This document shows, piece by piece, positions 53,800 through 63,509 of a DNA stretch of 64,000 bases. The translations under genes and the position numbers were made by a program. Numbering within the stretch: the stretch's first letter is position 1; every line of letters starts with the position of its first letter. Origin of the DNA: Methylobacterium sp. Leaf118 (GTDB taxonomy: Bacteria > Pseudomonadota > Alphaproteobacteria > Rhizobiales > Beijerinckiaceae); the NCBI RefSeq assembly GCF_920984675.1, contig NZ_CAKLBV010000022.1:1-64000 (forward strand), in the 5' to 3' direction. Below the pieces are notes generated by a model that saw only the letters and a list, made by a program, of their open reading frames with translations, had not been told where the DNA came from and did no database searches.

Positions 53800-56568
53800 A
53801 TGAAAGTCGTCGTCGTCGAGTCGCCGGCCAAGGCCAAGACGATCAACAAATATCTCGGACAAGACTACGAGGTCCTGGCCTCCTTCGGTCATATCCGCGA
53901 TCTGCCGGCCAAGGACGGCTCGGTCGATCCGGAGGCCGACTTCGCCATGATCTGGGAGTTGGAGGATCGTGGCTCGAAGCGCGTCTCGGAGATCGCCCGG
54001 GCGGTCAAGGGCGCCGAGAAGCTGATCCTCGCCACCGACCCGGATCGCGAGGGCGAGGCGATCTCCTGGCACGTCATCGAGGCGCTCACCGCCCGGAAGG
54101 CGCTCAAGGGGATTCCCGTCGAGCGGGTGACCTTCAACGCCATCACCAAGTCGGCCGTCGACGCGGCGATGCGCAAGCCCCGCGAGATCGACCAGGCGCT
54201 GGTCGACGCCTATCTCGCCCGCCGGGCGCTCGATTACCTCGTCGGCTTCAATCTCTCCCCGGTCCTGTGGCGCAAGCTGCCGGGCGCGAAGTCGGCCGGC
54301 CGGGTCCAGTCGGTGGCGCTGCGCCTCGTGGTCGAGCGCGAGATGGAGATCGAGCGCTTCCGCGCCCGCGAATACTGGTCGATCGTGGCGACGCTCGCGA
54401 CCGAGAGCGGCGGCGTGTTCGAGGCCCGGCTCGTCGGCGCGGACGGCAAGCGCATCCAGCGCCTCGACATCGGCGACGGCGAGGCGGCGGCGGCCTTCAA
54501 GCGCGACCTCGAACTCGCGACCTTCCAGGTGGCCTCCGTCGAGGCCAAGCCCGCCAAGCGCCACCCGCAGCCGCCCTTCACCACCTCGACGCTGCAGCAG
54601 GAGGCCTCCCGCAAGCTCGGGATGGCGCCGGCCCAGACCATGCGGGTCGCCCAGAGGCTGTACGAGGGCGTCGATGTCGGCGGCGAGACCGTGGGCATCA
54701 TCACCTACATGCGGACCGACGGCGTCGACATGGCCCCGGAGGCGATCGCGGATGCCCGCCGGGTGATCGGGAAGGAGTTCGGCGACCGCTACGTGCCGGG
54801 TGCGCCGCGCAAGTATTCGGTGAAGGCCAAGAACGCCCAGGAGGCCCACGAGGCCGTGCGCCCGACCGATATGGGCCGGCTGCCCAAATCGATCGCCCGT
54901 TTCCTCGAACCCGAACAGGCCAAGCTCTACGACCTGATCTGGACCCGCACGGTCGCGAGCCAGATGGAATCGGCCGAGTTCGAGCGCACCACCGTCGATA
55001 TCGGCGCCCAGGTCGGCCCCCGCCGGCTGGAGCTGCGCGCCACCGGCCAGGTCGTGACCTTCGACGGCTTCCTCGCCCTCTACCAGGAGGGCAAGGACGA
55101 CGAGGAGGACGAGGAGGGCAAGCGCCTGCCCGCCATGAAGGCCGGCGACGGGCTGAAGCGCGAGCGCATCGCCTCGACCCAGCACTTCACCGAGCCGCCG
55201 CCGCGCTATTCCGAGGCGAGCCTCGTCAAGCGGATGGAGGAGCTCGGCATCGGCCGGCCCTCGACCTATGCCGCCGTGCTCCAGACCCTGCGCGACCGCG
55301 AATACGTCCGGATCGAGAAGAAGCGCCTCCAGCCGGAGGACAAGGGCCGGCTCGTCACCGGCTTCCTCGAGAGCTTCTTCAAGCGCTACGTCGAATACGA
55401 CTTCACCGCGAGCCTGGAGGAGCAGCTCGACCGGGTCTCGAACGCCGAGATCGACTGGCGGACGGTTCTGCGCGACTTCTGGCGCGACTTCTCGGCGGCC
55501 ATCGGCGGCACCAAGGAACTGCGCGTCACGGACGTCCTGGAGGCGCTGAACGGCCTGCTCGGCCCCCATATCTTCCCGGACAAGGGCGACGGCTCCGACC
55601 CGCGCACCTGCCCGACCTGCGGCGCGGGCCAGCTCTCGCTCAAGCTCGGCAAGTTCGGCGCCTTCATCGGCTGCTCGAACTATCCCGAGTGCAAGTATAC
55701 CCGCCAGCTCTCGGCCTCCGCGGTCGAGGGGGAGGGCGACGGGACCTCCGCGGACGGCACCGGCCAGCCCGGCGTGCGGGTGCTGGGCGAGGACCCAGCG
55801 ACCGGCCTGCCCGTGACCCTGCGGGACGGGCGCTTCGGCCCGTTCGTGCAGCTCGGCGAGGCGTCGGCCGAGAAGGGCGCCGAGAAGCCCAAGCGCTCCT
55901 CGCTCGCCAAGGGGATGAGCCCGGGAAGCGTGACCCTCGACATCGCGCTCCGGCTCCTGTCGCTCCCCCGCGAGGTGGCGCGGCACCCGGAGACCGGCGA
56001 GCCGATCCTGGCCAATATCGGCCGCTACGGCCCCTACGTGCAGCACGGGAAGACCTACGCCAATCTCGGCAAGGACGACGACGTGCTGGAGGTCGGCGCC
56101 AACCGCGCCATCGACCTCATCGTCGCCAAGGAGCAGGGCGGCGGGCGCGGCCGGGCCGCCGCCGATCCGGGCCGCAGCGTCGGCAAGGATCCGGGCGGGC
56201 TCGACCTCGTGGTCAAGGCCGGCAAGTACGGTCCCTATGTCAGCGACGGCTCGGTCAACGCCACCCTGCCGAAATCGATGAGCGCCGACAGCCTGACGCT
56301 GGAGCAGGCGATCGACCTCATCAACGCCAAGCGCGCGGCGGGCGGCGGCAAGAAGCCCGTCCGCAAGGCGCCGGCCCGGGGCCGGGCCGCGTCCGCCTCC
56401 GCGGAGGCCGGCGCGGAGGCGAAGAAGCCCGCCGCCCGCAAGACGGCGACGAAGGCCGCCGCGGGCAAGGCGACCGCCCCGAAGGCGCCCGCCAAGAAGG
56501 TGGGTGCGAAGACGGCGGGTGCGAAGGCGGGGACGAAACCCGTGAGCGCGAAGAAGCAGGCGAGCTGA
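53800..56568 (+). CDS. topA: DNA topoisomerase I TopA
   Basis: The 922-residue type IA topoisomerase relaxes negative supercoils. The TOPRIM domain (KVVVVESPAKAKTINKYLG; LATDPDREGEAISWH) is at residues 1-115, the active-site tyrosine in GIITYMRTDGVDMAP near residue 305, and one Cys4 zinc motif in CPTCGAGQL...GCSNYPEC near 604-629, followed by more ribbon-like repeats without cysteines. The tail from about residue 850 is Lys/Ala-rich, like a histone tail. ATG 53800 is normal. Confidence 0.97.
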   Translation: MKVVVVESPAKAKTINKYLGQDYEVLASFGHIRDLPAKDGSVDPEADFAMIWELEDRGSKRVSEIARAVKGAEKLILATDPDREGEAISWHVIEALTARKALKGIPVERVTFNAITKSAVDAAMRKPREIDQALVDAYLARRALDYLVGFNLSPVLWRKLPGAKSAGRVQSVALRLVVEREMEIERFRAREYWSIVATLATESGGVFEARLVGADGKRIQRLDIGDGEAAAAFKRDLELATFQVASVEAKPAKRHPQPPFTTSTLQQEASRKLGMAPAQTMRVAQRLYEGVDVGGETVGIITYMRTDGVDMAPEAIADARRVIGKEFGDRYVPGAPRKYSVKAKNAQEAHEAVRPTDMGRLPKSIARFLEPEQAKLYDLIWTRTVASQMESAEFERTTVDIGAQVGPRRLELRATGQVVTFDGFLALYQEGKDDEEDEEGKRLPAMKAGDGLKRERIASTQHFTEPPPRYSEASLVKRMEELGIGRPSTYAAVLQTLRDREYVRIEKKRLQPEDKGRLVTGFLESFFKRYVEYDFTASLEEQLDRVSNAEIDWRTVLRDFWRDFSAAIGGTKELRVTDVLEALNGLLGPHIFPDKGDGSDPRTCPTCGAGQLSLKLGKFGAFIGCSNYPECKYTRQLSASAVEGEGDGTSADGTGQPGVRVLGEDPATGLPVTLRDGRFGPFVQLGEASAEKGAEKPKRSSLAKGMSPGSVTLDIALRLLSLPREVARHPETGEPILANIGRYGPYVQHGKTYANLGKDDDVLEVGANRAIDLIVAKEQGGGRGRAAADPGRSVGKDPGGLDLVVKAGKYGPYVSDGSVNATLPKSMSADSLTLEQAIDLINAKRAAGGGKKPVRKAPARGRAASASAEAGAEAKKPAARKTATKAAAGKATAPKAPAKKVGAKTAGAKAGTKPVSAKKQAS

Positions 56569-56626
56569 TCGGCCGGCCCGCTCGGTCCCGTCCCCCTCTC
56601 CCGCGGTGTGGGGAGAGGCGGGGCGA

Positions 56627-57313
56627 TCAGTCGGCGCGGGCCTGCGGCGCGATCCGCGCCACGATCGCCTCGCGCTCCGCCCGGCTCGCGGCGAGACGGG
56701 CCCGCGCGGCGGCCAGGGTGGCCGCGTCCGCGGTCTCGGGACGGCCAGCGTCGAAGGGCGGAGCCGGGGCGTATTCGTGCTGGAGTTGGATCGCCCGGGC
56801 GGTGCCCTCGTCGGCGAGTTCGGCGGCGAGCGTCAGGGCGAAATCGATCCCCGCAGTGACGCCGCCGCCGGTGAGGAGGTTGCCGTCGCGCACCACCCGC
56901 GCCTCCACCGGGATCGCCCCGAAGGCGGCGAGGAGATCGTGCGCGGCCCAATGCGTGGTGGCCCGCCGGCCCCTGAGGAGCCCGGCGGCACCGAGCACCA
57001 GGGCGCCGGTGCAGACGGAGGTGAGGTAGCGGACGCCCGCGGCCTGCCGACGGACGAAGGCGAGGGTCTCCTCATCCTCCATCAGCGCATTGACCCCGGC
57101 GCCCCCTGGCACGCAGAGCACATCGAGGGCGGGGCATTCGGCGAAGAGGATCGTCGGCGTCAGGACGAGGCCGGTGGCGCTCGTCACCGGCGCGAGGCTC
57201 CGGGCGACGAGATGAACCTGGGCCCCGGGCAGGGACGCCAGAACCTCGTAGGGCCCGGTGAGGTCGAGCTGCTGCACCCGGGGAAAGACGAGGAAGCCGA
57301 TCTCGATCGCCAT
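56627..57313 (-). CDS. DJ-1/PfpI family protein, isonitrile hydratase-like
   Basis: The 228-residue protein has the DJ-1 glutamine-amidotransferase-like fold with the nucleophilic cysteine in SVCTGALVLGAAGLLRGR near residue 101 and RATTHW directly after, a pattern shared with isonitrile hydratase InhA. PFPRVQQLDLTGPYEVL at the start carries the conserved aspartate. It would hydrate isocyanides to N-formamides; which compound is relevant here is unknown. It converges with topA. Confidence 0.85.
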   Translation of the reverse strand: MAIEIGFLVFPRVQQLDLTGPYEVLASLPGAQVHLVARSLAPVTSATGLVLTPTILFAECPALDVLCVPGGAGVNALMEDEETLAFVRRQAAGVRYLTSVCTGALVLGAAGLLRGRRATTHWAAHDLLAAFGAIPVEARVVRDGNLLTGGGVTAGIDFALTLAAELADEGTARAIQLQHEYAPAPPFDAGRPETADAATLAAARARLAASRAEREAIVARIAPQARAD

Positions 57314-57420
57314 GGACCCCTCCCGATGCCGGACCCGTCCGCTCCCCGGCGGCCCGGGACGGGACCGCGGGTCCTCGCCTCTGCCTTCCGGCGGACGAAA
57401 GCCCGCGCCGTCGAGAGGTC

Positions 57421-58563
57421 TTATCGCAGATAGATCACGCTGTAGAGCGAGCCCCGCAGCTCCGCCTCGTCGAGCCAGACGCGGCCAAGCGCACAGCGCT
57501 CGCGGATGCCCGGCCGCATCCGGGCGCAATACTCGCCGGTATTGTCCTGCAGATGGTACTGGCAGCGCCCGCCGGCCCTCCGCCGGGCGATGATCGGGCT
57601 CGAATGGTCGGCGGCGAGATCCGGATCCTTCGGATCGCGCGCCTCCAGCACGTACCAGGAATAGCCGACCACCGGCAGCCGGCCCCGGTCCAGGGCGTAG
57701 TCGATCATCGCCATCAGCCGGTCGCTCCCGGCCGCGAGCGCCGGGTCGCCCCGCTGCGCCCGCTCCATGAAGTCGAGCTGGTTGTCGGCGATCGCCTCCG
57801 CGACCGGCAGAAGCGGCACCGGCAGGGGCCGCCGCCGGCAGCGCCCCTCGACATGGGCGATCCAGCCGGCGTTGAAGGCGTCGGTCGCAGGGTCGCGCAG
57901 CTTCGCCACGGTCCCGCCGAGACTGCGCCAGCAGATCTTCGGCGCGGCCATGCGGCTGCGCCAGCGCAGGGCGCCGAGGATGCGCAGGTGCTGGCCGTAG
58001 CCGTCGTAGGAGGGCAGGTCGCGGTCGGGGCACAGGCCGCCGAGATTGTAGAGGAGGGCGGCGGCGGCCTCCTGCCCGTCCTCCAGCTTGTCGAAATAGG
58101 GCTTTCGGAGCGGGTTGCGCTCGCGGCTCGCCTCGGTGTCGTTGCGGCTCTCGGCGATGTCGTCCGCCCAATCGGGGCGGGCGGCGAGGAAGCGCCGCAG
58201 GGCGCGGTCGCGGTGGCGGGCGAGGCCCGCCGGGTCGGCGAAGTAGTAGCGCGTGGCGACGTCCAGCGCCGAGACCGTGACGCCGACCCGCTGCGAGATC
58301 ATGTCGGCGGTGGCGTAGGCGAAGCAGATCGCGCTCTCGCCCTGGCTCATCGGCGAGAGGGCCGGGTTCGGGCTGATGCGGTCGTCGAGGGGATGGGTGC
58401 CGGGCCGGCGCCGGGGCGCCCAGACGCGCGCCTCCGCGCAGGTGGCGTTGCGGGCGTTGCGGGCGTAGCGGGGGGCCTCGGGCAGAAGATGGGGATCGTG
58501 GGACGCGGCCGGCCCGGCGCCGGTCAGGATCAGCAGGAGCGCGCCGGCCAGCCTGCGGATCAC
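57421..58563 (-). CDS. Secreted papain-like (C1-fold) cysteine-peptidase-like protein
   Basis: The 380-residue product starts with a signal peptide (VIRRLAGALLLILTGAGPAA). I infer a papain-like fold from four landmarks in order: glutamine and cysteine in MSQGESAICFAYATADM near residue 85, histidine in DHSSPIIARRR near 327, and asparagine in HLQDNTG near 344. Around these lie a cysteine-rich region and a YYFADPAGLARHR helix. Overall similarity to known peptidases is weak, so activity and substrates are open. The GTG start overlaps the SGNH hydrolase's stop by four bases, so the two are a coupled pair. Confidence 0.65.
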   Translation of the reverse strand: MIRRLAGALLLILTGAGPAASHDPHLLPEAPRYARNARNATCAEARVWAPRRRPGTHPLDDRISPNPALSPMSQGESAICFAYATADMISQRVGVTVSALDVATRYYFADPAGLARHRDRALRRFLAARPDWADDIAESRNDTEASRERNPLRKPYFDKLEDGQEAAAALLYNLGGLCPDRDLPSYDGYGQHLRILGALRWRSRMAAPKICWRSLGGTVAKLRDPATDAFNAGWIAHVEGRCRRRPLPVPLLPVAEAIADNQLDFMERAQRGDPALAAGSDRLMAMIDYALDRGRLPVVGYSWYVLEARDPKDPDLAADHSSPIIARRRAGGRCQYHLQDNTGEYCARMRPGIRERCALGRVWLDEAELRGSLYSVIYLR

Positions 58564-59435
58564 TCCACCACCGTCGGCCCCGCCTCGGTCTCCGTCACCA
58601 CCGCGTCGGCCCCGCGCACCACCTCGGCGGCGGTGGCCTCGGCCAGCAGCGCGTAGCCGCCATCGGCCATGTGCAACCCGTCGCTGGCGAACAGCTCGGC
58701 CCGGGTGAGCCGGCTCTTCGAGATCCAGTCGCGCATCAGCTCGGAGCGGCGGATCACCGGAACGCCGAGTTCGGCCCCGATGGTGCGCACGGCGTCGCGG
58801 AAGCGATAGGCGCCCGGCGTCGCATCGAGGGCCGGGCACCATTGCGGCTCCATCAGCACCACGTCGATGCCGGCCTCGCGGATGCGGGCGACCGCCGCCA
58901 GGGTCGCCCGGCGGAAATGCTCCAGCGGGACGCCGCGCAGGGGATCGTTGCTGCCGGTCTGCCAGATCACGAGATCGGGCTCGGGCGCGATCACGTCGCG
59001 GTCGAGCCGGGCCACCATCTCGTCCACCGCCTCGCCGCCGATGCCGCGATTGTCGACCAGAACCTCGCCGCCGAGCTGCGGCAGCGCCCGGCGCAGCAGG
59101 GCTTCGAGCCGGGCCGGATAGGAGGCGGAACGGGTGGTGGCGCCGATCCCTTCCGTCGAGGACGAGCCGAAGGCCACGACCCGCAGCGGCTCGCCCGTGG
59201 CGATCCGCTGGGCCACCCGCGGCAGGGTCCCGGGCACCGGGTCCGCGGTCTCGGCGTCCTCGAGGGAGGCGAATTCGGTCGGGAACAGCTCGGCATAGGC
59301 GAGCACGGCGGTGGAGGAGAGGGTGAGGGCGACGCCCAGGGCCGCGGCCGCCGGCAGCCAGCGCCGGCCCGCGGCGAGGAGAGCGAGGGCCTGGCTTCGA
59401 AGAGGCGTAGGCGTCACGGTCGAGAGCCCCTGCAT
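58560..59435 (-). CDS. SGNH/GDSL-family hydrolase, membrane-anchored or secreted
   Basis: A 291-residue SGNH hydrolase with an N-terminal membrane or signal segment (WLPAAAALGVALTLSSTAVLA). The nucleophile serine is in VVAFGSSSTEGIGATTR, glycine in NRGIGGEAVDEM, asparagine in WQTGSNDPLRG, and the Asp-His pair in ASDGLHMADGGYALLAE. Periplasmic esterase or sugar O-acetyl-esterase activity is likely. ATG 59435 is used; GTG 59417 with an AGGGG site is possible. It is translationally coupled to the papain-like gene downstream. Confidence 0.85.
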   Translation of the reverse strand: MQGLSTVTPTPLRSQALALLAAGRRWLPAAAALGVALTLSSTAVLAYAELFPTEFASLEDAETADPVPGTLPRVAQRIATGEPLRVVAFGSSSTEGIGATTRSASYPARLEALLRRALPQLGGEVLVDNRGIGGEAVDEMVARLDRDVIAPEPDLVIWQTGSNDPLRGVPLEHFRRATLAAVARIREAGIDVVLMEPQWCPALDATPGAYRFRDAVRTIGAELGVPVIRRSELMRDWISKSRLTRAELFASDGLHMADGGYALLAEATAAEVVRGADAVVTETEAGPTVVE

Positions 59436-59713
59436 CCTTGCGCGGGACCGGGTTCGGAGCCCGGCCTCGATCGGCAGGCGGCGCTTGCGGAGGCGGCCCG
59501 CACCTGCCGGCGGGCGGCTCCGGGGCGGACGACGCCCGGTGATCGGAGGACACGGGACCGCGCTGGCCCGGAGGGGGCCGGCCACACCGACAGAAAAGCC
59601 GGAAATCACCGTGCGATCACTGTGACTTACCGTTTGGTTCCCGTGCGCGCAAACGAAATAAATTGCGGAAAGGTTAATCAGCCTCAAGTCGGATTGTGGA
59701 TCCAGGGGGTCCG

Positions 59714-60907
59714 TCACGCCCGCGACAGCAGGGAGACCGCGCCGCTGCCGTGCCGCTCGATCCGTCCCTCGAGCTCGAGGTCGAGCAGCAGGGTGTGGAC
59801 GACCCGGACGGCGAGGCCGGTCGCGCGGGCGAGGGCGTCGGTGCCGACCGGAACCGGGCTCAGGGCCGCGATCAGGCGGGCGCGGTCATCGGCGGGCTCG
59901 GCCGGGTCGGGCGTGTCCAGGCGGGAGACGGGCGCGCAGGCCGCCGCCGGGAGGCGGGCGCCGTCGAGGTCGAGCTCGTCCCAGTAATCCGGCTCGGCCG
60001 CGCGATCGGCCCGGTCGTGGACGCCGCCGTCCCGGCCCGTCTCCCCGGAGACGAGGGGCTCGATCACGGCGAGCACGTGCCCGATCTCGGCCACCAGCGT
60101 CGCCCCCTGGCGGATCAGGTCGTTGGTGCCCTCCGCCCGCGGATCGAGGGGCGAGCCCGGCACGGCGAAGACCTCGCGGCCCTGCTCCAGGGCGAAGCGG
60201 GCGGTGATGAGCGAGCCCGAGCGGCGCGCGGCCTCGACCACGACGGTGCCGAGGCTGAGCCCCGAGATGATCCGGTTGCGCCGGGGGAAATCGCGCCCGC
60301 GCGGCACCCAGCCCATCGGCATCTCGGCCACCACGGCGCCGCCCGCCGCCAGGATGTCCTCGACCAGGGCCGTATGGCTGTCGGGATAGATCTTGTCGTG
60401 CCCGCCCGCCAGCACGGCCACGGTGCCGCTGGACAGGCTCGCGCGGTGGGCGCGGGCATCGATGCCGCGGGCGAGGCCCGAGACGACGACGAGGCCGGCT
60501 TGGCCGAGGCCGAGCGCCAGCCGCTCGGTCATGGCGAGCCCCGCGGCGGAGGCGTTGCGCGAACCCACGACGGCGATGGCGGGCCCGGCCAGGGCCGAGG
60601 CCGCGCCGCGCAGGGCGATGAGCGGCGGGGCGGTGTCGGTGGCGTGCAGGCTCTTCGGGTAGGCCGCCTCGCCCATGGCGAGGAAGCGCACGCCGAGGCG
60701 GGCGGCGGCGGCCATCTCCCGCTCGGCTTCGGCCCGGGTGGGCGGCAGGGCGCGCTTGCCCGCCCGCGCCGTCAGGTCGGGCAGGGCGTCGAGGGCGGCC
60801 GAGGCGCTGCCGAAGCGGTTGATGAGGCCGCGGAAGGTGCGCGGGCCGATCCCGTCCGTGCGGATCAGGCGCAGCCAGTCGAGGCGCTGCGCGTCGGTGA
60901 GCTGCAT
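59714..60907 (-). CDS. dprA: DNA processing protein DprA
   Basis: The 397-residue protein protects incoming single-stranded DNA and loads RecA during natural transformation. It has an N-terminal helix-hairpin-helix-like region ([20 protein letters not shown]), the DprA Rossmann domain ([71 protein letters not shown]) and a C-terminal winged helix ([30 protein letters not shown]). It lies downstream of plsY, 43 bp apart, a conserved order in alphaproteobacteria. Confidence 0.95.
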   Translation of the reverse strand: MQLTDAQRLDWLRLIRTDGIGPRTFRGLINRFGSASAALDALPDLTARAGKRALPPTRAEAEREMAAAARLGVRFLAMGEAAYPKSLHATDTAPPLIALRGAASALAGPAIAVVGSRNASAAGLAMTERLALGLGQAGLVVVSGLARGIDARAHRASLSSGTVAVLAGGHDKIYPDSHTALVEDILAAGGAVVAEMPMGWVPRGRDFPRRNRIISGLSLGTVVVEAARRSGSLITARFALEQGREVFAVPGSPLDPRAEGTNDLIRQGATLVAEIGHVLAVIEPLVSGETGRDGGVHDRADRAAEPDYWDELDLDGARLPAAACAPVSRLDTPDPAEPADDRARLIAALSPVPVGTDALARATGLAVRVVHTLLLDLELEGRIERHGSGAVSLLSRA

Positions 60908-60950
60908 GGACTCTCCCTCGTCCGGGCGAGGGAGGTTCGTCGCGAAACCG

Positions 60951-61559
60951 TCAGCCCTTCTGCCCGATGCGCCCCTCGGTGCCCGCGGCGAGCCGGCGGA
61001 TGTTGGGGGCGTGTTTCCACCATATCAGCGCTGCGAGCATGAGGAAGAGCGTTGCAACGTTTCCGTGTCCCAGGGCCCACAGCACGAGCGGCGTGGCGGC
61101 CGAGGCGGCCAAGGCGGCGAGCGAGGAGTATTTCAGGGTGAAGGCGAGACCGAGCCAGATCGCCGCGAAGACGAGGAGCCCGAGGGGGCTCAGCGCCAGC
61201 AGGATGCCGATGAAGGTCGCGACCCCCTTGCCGCCCTTGAAGCCGAGCCAGACCGGGAAGAGGTGGCCGAGGAAAGCCCCGAGCCCGGCGGCGAGGGCCG
61301 GTCCCTCGCCCCAGCGGCTGGCGATCAGCACGGCGACGGTGCCCTTGAGCGCGTCGCCCAGGAGCGTCGCGGCGGCGAGTCCCTTGCGGCCGGTGCGCAG
61401 CACGTTGGTGGCGCCGATATTGCCCGAGCCGATCGACCGCACGTCGCCGAGGCCCGCGATCTTGGTGAAGATCAGCCCGAACGGGATCGAACCGAGGAGG
61501 TAGCCGAGCGCGAGCCCCGCGGCGAGGAGCGGCCAGCCGGCGTCGAGAAGCGTCGTCAT
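60951..61559 (-). CDS. plsY: Glycerol-3-phosphate acyltransferase PlsY
   Basis: The 202-residue membrane enzyme acylates glycerol-3-phosphate using acyl-phosphate, the first step of phospholipid synthesis in this system. Conserved loops are [22 protein letters not shown] and [12 protein letters not shown], with five to six membrane helices. Its start overlaps the pyrC-like stop by four bases (ATGA), so the pair is coupled, and dprA follows. Confidence 0.96.
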   Translation of the reverse strand: MTTLLDAGWPLLAAGLALGYLLGSIPFGLIFTKIAGLGDVRSIGSGNIGATNVLRTGRKGLAAATLLGDALKGTVAVLIASRWGEGPALAAGLGAFLGHLFPVWLGFKGGKGVATFIGILLALSPLGLLVFAAIWLGLAFTLKYSSLAALAASAATPLVLWALGHGNVATLFLMLAALIWWKHAPNIRRLAAGTEGRIGQKG

Positions 61560-62866
61560 GCGGCGATTTCGAAAAGGTCGGAGCGGTGGACGACCCGGCC
61601 GCCGACGAGGGTCAGCACGGCGGCGCCCTGAAGCCGGGCCTCGTCGAAGGGCGAGTTCTTCGAGCGCGACTTCAGCTGCCGCTTGTCGAGGAGGTAGGGC
61701 AGGTCGGGGTCGATCAGCACGAGGTCGGCGGGCGCGCCCGGGGCGAGGCGCCCGGCTTCGCGGCCGAGGATCCTCGCGGGGTTGGCCGAGAGGGCCGCCA
61801 GCAGCCGGGGCAGGGCGATGTCGCCGGTATGGAGGAGGCGCAGGCTCGCCCCGAGCAGGGTCTCGATGCCGAGCGCCCCGTCGGCGGCCTCGGCGAAGGG
61901 CAGGCGCTTGGTCTCCACGTCCTGCGGGTTGTGGTCGGAGACGATCACGTCGATCACCCCCTCGTTGAGCGCGGCGATGACCGCCTGCCGGTCGTCCTCG
62001 CGGCGCAGCGGCGGCGAGAGCTTGCAGAAGGTGCGGTAATGGCCGATGTCGCCCTCGTTGAGGACGAGGTTGTTGACCGAGACGCCGCAGGTGACCGGCA
62101 GGCCGTCCGCCTTGGCCCGCCGCACGATCGCGACGGAATCGGCGCACGAAATCATCGCCGCGTGGTAGCGCCCTCCGGTCAGGCGTACGAGGCGGATGTC
62201 GCGCTCCAGCATGATCGTCTCGGCCTCGCGCGGCACGCCCATCAGGCCGAGGCGGGAGGCCATCTCGCCCTCGTTCATCACGCCTTCCGCCGCGAGGTCC
62301 GGCTCCTCGACATGCTGCATCAGCAGAGCGCCGAAATCGCGGGCGTAGGTGAGGGCGCGGCGCATCACCTGGGCGTGGGTCACGGCCTTGAGGCCGTCGG
62401 TGAAGGCGACCGCGCCGGCCTCCTGCAGCAGGCCGAACTCGGTCATCTCGCGCCCCGCCAGCCCCTTGGTGATGGCGGCGGCGGGCAGGACGTTGACGCA
62501 GGCCGTGTCGCGGGCGCGGCGCAGCACGAAATCGACGATGGCCGGCCCGTCGATGACCGGGTTGGTGTCGGGCATGCAGACCAGCGTCGTCACGCCGCCC
62601 GCGGCGGCGGCGGCGCTCGCCGAGGCCAGGGTCTCCCGGTGCTCCGCGCCGGGCTCGCCGACGAAGGCACGCAGGTCGATCAGGCCGGAGGCCAGCACGT
62701 GCCCGCCGCAATCGATTCTCTGCGCGCCGTCCGGCGCGCCGGGGGCGGCGCCCCAGGCCAGGTCGGCGATGCGCCCCTCGCGCACCAGCACGGCGCCGGG
62801 GCCCGCGCGGCCGGTGGCCGGATCGAGCAGGTGGGCGTTCGAGAGGAGGAGCGGAGCGACTGTCAT
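61556..62866 (-). CDS. pyrC: Dihydroorotase homologue, probably inactive (PyrC-like/PyrX)
   Basis: The 436-residue protein has the amidohydrolase fold and dihydroorotase blocks ([46 protein letters not shown]), but the metal-binding HxH that follows GLID is replaced by RAF ([18 protein letters not shown]), and the histidine expected in the later H(I/L)S motif is a methionine ([11 protein letters not shown]). So it probably lacks activity and acts as a partner of aspartate carbamoyltransferase, as for PyrX-type homologues. An active dihydroorotase should be elsewhere. Its stop overlaps plsY's start. Confidence 0.88.
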   Translation of the reverse strand: MTVAPLLLSNAHLLDPATGRAGPGAVLVREGRIADLAWGAAPGAPDGAQRIDCGGHVLASGLIDLRAFVGEPGAEHRETLASASAAAAAGGVTTLVCMPDTNPVIDGPAIVDFVLRRARDTACVNVLPAAAITKGLAGREMTEFGLLQEAGAVAFTDGLKAVTHAQVMRRALTYARDFGALLMQHVEEPDLAAEGVMNEGEMASRLGLMGVPREAETIMLERDIRLVRLTGGRYHAAMISCADSVAIVRRAKADGLPVTCGVSVNNLVLNEGDIGHYRTFCKLSPPLRREDDRQAVIAALNEGVIDVIVSDHNPQDVETKRLPFAEAADGALGIETLLGASLRLLHTGDIALPRLLAALSANPARILGREAGRLAPGAPADLVLIDPDLPYLLDKRQLKSRSKNSPFDEARLQGAAVLTLVGGRVVHRSDLFEIAA

Positions 62867-63127
62867 CGGCCGAGTTCGACGGTTCCCGTGCATTCGCCCC
62901 CGCCGAGCCTTGCGCCGGGCGCTTGGCCCGTCGGTAAACCAGTGTCGCGGCCAGAACCAGAGGCTCGGTGGCGGCGGGAGGCCTTCGCGGGCCCGGGCCC
63001 CGGCCAGCCCGCCGCTTCGCTCCGGCCTCCGAGCCCGCCGTTGCCGGCCCGCGAAGCCCGGTGCTATAGCCCCGCCGATGCCGGGCGGGGCCTGTCCCGC
63101 CGGGCCATGGAACGTGGCACGGGCGGC

Positions 63128-63415
63128 ATGTCGGTCGACGAGAAGACGGTACGGCGCATCGCGCATCTGGCCCGCATCGCGGTCACGGACGAGGAGGTCG
63201 GCCCGCTCCAGGGCGAGCTCAACGCGATCCTGGCCTTCGTCGAGCAGCTCGGCGCGGTCGACGTGTCGGGCGTCGAGCCGATGACGTCGGTGACGCCGAT
63301 GCGGATGAAGAAGCGCGAGGACATCGTGAACGACGGTGGCCGGGCGCGGGACATCGTCGCCAACGCCCCCGACACCGAAGACAATTACTTCCTCGTTCCC
63401 AAGGTCGTCGAGTAA
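63128..63415 (+). CDS. gatC: Aspartyl/glutamyl-tRNA amidotransferase subunit C
   Basis: The 95-residue subunit helps GatA and GatB convert Glu-tRNA-Gln and Asp-tRNA-Asn to the amide forms. Family blocks are [19 protein letters not shown] at the start, [19 protein letters not shown] and the final [14 protein letters not shown] 63128 gives the normal length; ATG 63107 upstream is possible. gatA follows 94 bp later. Confidence 0.95.
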   Translation: MSVDEKTVRRIAHLARIAVTDEEVGPLQGELNAILAFVEQLGAVDVSGVEPMTSVTPMRMKKREDIVNDGGRARDIVANAPDTEDNYFLVPKVVE

Positions 63416-63509
63416 CCTTTTGGGACCTGGCGGCGCGGTCTCCCGGCTCCGGTGAGAGACCGCGCTCGCGGGATGCGGGCGGCATACGGGACGGCGATCG
63501 GGAACGGGC

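Noticed and set aside
53551..56046. Long minus-strand frame of 831 codons opposite topA
   Set aside because: It is antisense to a certain topA, has GC-skewed composition (Gly/Arg/Leu/Val) and no family motif or ribosome site.
57421..59553. Continuous frame suggesting a 710-residue fusion of the papain-like protein
   Set aside because: The upstream part is antisense-type low complexity and overlaps the SGNH gene; the signal peptide at GTG 58563 marks the true start.
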